From assembly GCA_009996675.1 (NCBI GenBank), contig JAACZQ010000002.1, positions 50,882 to 114,881 on the forward strand: a stretch of 64,000 bases of DNA, given 5' to 3'. Position numbers and translations under genes: made by a program. Positions 62,181 to 64,000 of the stretch are shown here, piece after piece (positions within the stretch are counted from its first letter, which is position 1; each line of letters begins with the position of its first letter). The stretch is from Chitinophagaceae bacterium. Its GTDB lineage: Bacteria > Bacteroidota > Bacteroidia > Chitinophagales > Chitinophagaceae. Below the pieces are notes generated by a model. The model was not told where the DNA came from. It worked only from the letters and a program-made list of their open reading frames with translations, and did no database searches.

Positions 62181-64000
62181 TTGGCCATAGAAAAGAAAAC
62201 AGTTGCTGGCAGCAGCAATAGGAAAACGACTGCTGTAAAGACCAAAAAGGCATCGGCAGGGGGCATCAAAGCTGGTAAGGCGGATCAAAAGACAGTCCGG
62301 TCAACCGCAACCGGGAAAAAAAGCAGCACGGCCCCGAAAAAGAAACCGGCGGATGCAAATGGTAACAAGAGCGGCATGATCCGTATTACCTTCCTGCTCC
62401 GTTATTCTACGCATTTTGGCCAGGATTTATTCATCACCGGGAATCATCCCATGTTGGGCAATAATGATCCGGCGCTGGCGCTGCCCATGACTTATTTCAA
62501 TGAACAGTACTGGATGGCGCAATGGGAGATCCCGGCCAATCAGGTACCAACCGATCCGGTTATTTACCATTATCAATTGCGTGAGCCGGATGGAACCATC
62601 AGTTATGATTGGGGAAATGATAAGGTATTAACTCCAGCCATTTTTAAAAAGAAAGATATTCATATCAACGATGCCTGGAACCATGCCGGGTATTATGAAA
62701 ATACTTTTTATACAGAGCCCTTCACCCAGGTATTACTGAAGCAGAACCACACCCCGGTTACTGTTAACAGGCCCAGGACCATCACACATACCTTACAGGT
62801 TAAAGCGCCATTGTTGCAGCAGGGGCAAACCTTGTGCATCATGGGTAGTGAGCCTTTGCTGGGTCAGTGGGATACACTGGAACCCCTTTTATTGCAGCGT
62901 GCTGCAGATGAAGATTTTTTCAGGATCGACCTCAACCTGAGCAAAGCCAGTTTTCCCATTGCATACAAATACGGCATCTATGATGTGAACCGGAAACAGT
63001 TTGTACGCTGGGAGGATGGTAATAATCGCGTATTGCAGGAAGCGCCGCTCAAAGGCCGTTACCACCTGATTAATGATGGGTTCGCCATCCTGCCCAACCA
63101 AAGCTGGAAAGGGGCAGGGGTAGCCATTCCCGTATTCAGTCTGCGCACCCGGCAGAGTTTTGGTGTGGGTGAATTTGCTGATCTCAAAACATTGAGTGAC
63201 TGGGCTGTGCAAACCGGTTTAAAAATGATCCAACTGCTACCCGTGAATGATACCACGGCTACAGGCAGCTGGATGGATTCCTATCCCTATGCGGCCATAT
63301 CGGCTTTTGCCCTGCATCCTCTTTACCTGCATATTGCATCATTACTGGCAGACGCCGATCCAGTGTTATTGACAGCTTATCAGAAACAGCAAGCCGAATT
63401 AAATGCACTGCCGGTTGTGGATTATGAAGCCGTGATGCAACAGAAAATGCAGTATATCCGTGTCATTTTTGAACATACCGGAAAGCAAACACTGGCATCG
63501 GCTGATTACCTGTCATATTTTGAACAGAACAAACACTGGCTGGTTCCATACGCTGCTTTTTGTTACCTGCGCGATGAATATGGAACGGTTAATTTCAGCG
63601 AATGGGGTGCTTATGCTTCCTATCGCGATAAAGAAATCAATGCGCTGGCCAGTCCGAAATCAGCCGCATACCCGGCGATATCATTGCATTATTTCATCCA
63701 GTATCAGTTACACCTGCAGTTGAAAGAAGCTACGGCCTATGCGCACGCACATGGCATTATTGTGAAAGGCGATATAGCTATTGGCGTTTATCGTCATGGC
63801 GCCGATGCCTGGCAGCGGCCGGATCTGTATCACATGGATGTACAGGCCGGAGCGCCACCGGATGATTTTGCAGTAACCGGACAAAACTGGGGATTCCCAA
63901 CGTATCACTGGGAACATATGCAGGCCGATGGGTATGCCTGGTGGAAACAGCGTTTTGAGCAGATGAGTTATTATTTCGATGCATTCCGTATCGATCATAT
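62181..64000 (+). CDS. malQ: 4-alpha-glucanotransferase with N-terminal CBM20 modules; truncated by window end
   Basis: Open frame 62169..64000 without stop (absent from ORF track); TTG at 62181 or ATG at 62376; GAGVAIPVFSLRTRQSFGVGEFADLKTL, IQLLPVNDTTATGSWMDSYPYAAISAFALHPLYL. Confidence 0.92.
   Translation, partial: MAIEKKTVAGSSNRKTTAVKTKKASAGGIKAGKADQKTVRSTATGKKSSTAPKKKPADANGNKSGMIRITFLLRYSTHFGQDLFITGNHPMLGNNDPALALPMTYFNEQYWMAQWEIPANQVPTDPVIYHYQLREPDGTISYDWGNDKVLTPAIFKKKDIHINDAWNHAGYYENTFYTEPFTQVLLKQNHTPVTVNRPRTITHTLQVKAPLLQQGQTLCIMGSEPLLGQWDTLEPLLLQRAADEDFFRIDLNLSKASFPIAYKYGIYDVNRKQFVRWEDGNNRVLQEAPLKGRYHLINDGFAILPNQSWKGAGVAIPVFSLRTRQSFGVGEFADLKTLSDWAVQTGLKMIQLLPVNDTTATGSWMDSYPYAAISAFALHPLYLHIASLLADADPVLLTAYQKQQAELNALPVVDYEAVMQQKMQYIRVIFEHTGKQTLASADYLSYFEQNKHWLVPYAAFCYLRDEYGTVNFSEWGAYASYRDKEINALASPKSAAYPAISLHYFIQYQLHLQLKEATAYAHAHGIIVKGDIAIGVYRHGADAWQRPDLYHMDVQAGAPPDDFAVTGQNWGFPTYHWEHMQADGYAWWKQRFEQMSYYFDAFRIDH

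Overview
Bacteroidota-type chromosome segment (signal peptides ending in -AQ, TTTG/TAnnTTTG promoters; probably Chitinophagaceae, inferred). Bases 1 to about 29.6 kb are the late half of an integrated tailed prophage. It holds a 3' methyltransferase fragment, terminase, portal, minor head protein, scaffold-like protein, capsid, connector genes, a tail-assembly-chaperone-like gene pair, tape measure, tail and fibre genes, a lysis cassette and a minus-strand tyrosine integrase, and ends at a tRNA-Arg(ACG) gene. The left end and the lysogeny/early region lie outside the window. About 29.7-64 kb is ordinary host chromosome: pfkA-pyk-nagB, groES-groEL, nusB-DUF1573-yajC-coaE, a serine palmitoyltransferase-like gene, xerD-like, manA, rnhA, an acyl-CoA carboxylase beta subunit, a GMC oxidoreductase, and a 4-alpha-glucanotransferase that runs off the right edge and is missing from the ORF track. 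Main points for follow-up: a candidate -1 frameshift upstream of the tape measure; a recurring TTTGTA/TACAAA inverted-repeat element in front of several phage gene blocks; Sec signal peptides on phage tail-region proteins; a DnaJ-like cysteine cluster inside the portal; a unimolecular-spanin-like protein; and two adjacent host genes broken by single frameshifts (51.55 and 51.93 kb). I found no clearly novel defence or mobile system. All family calls come from reading motifs by eye; no database search was run.
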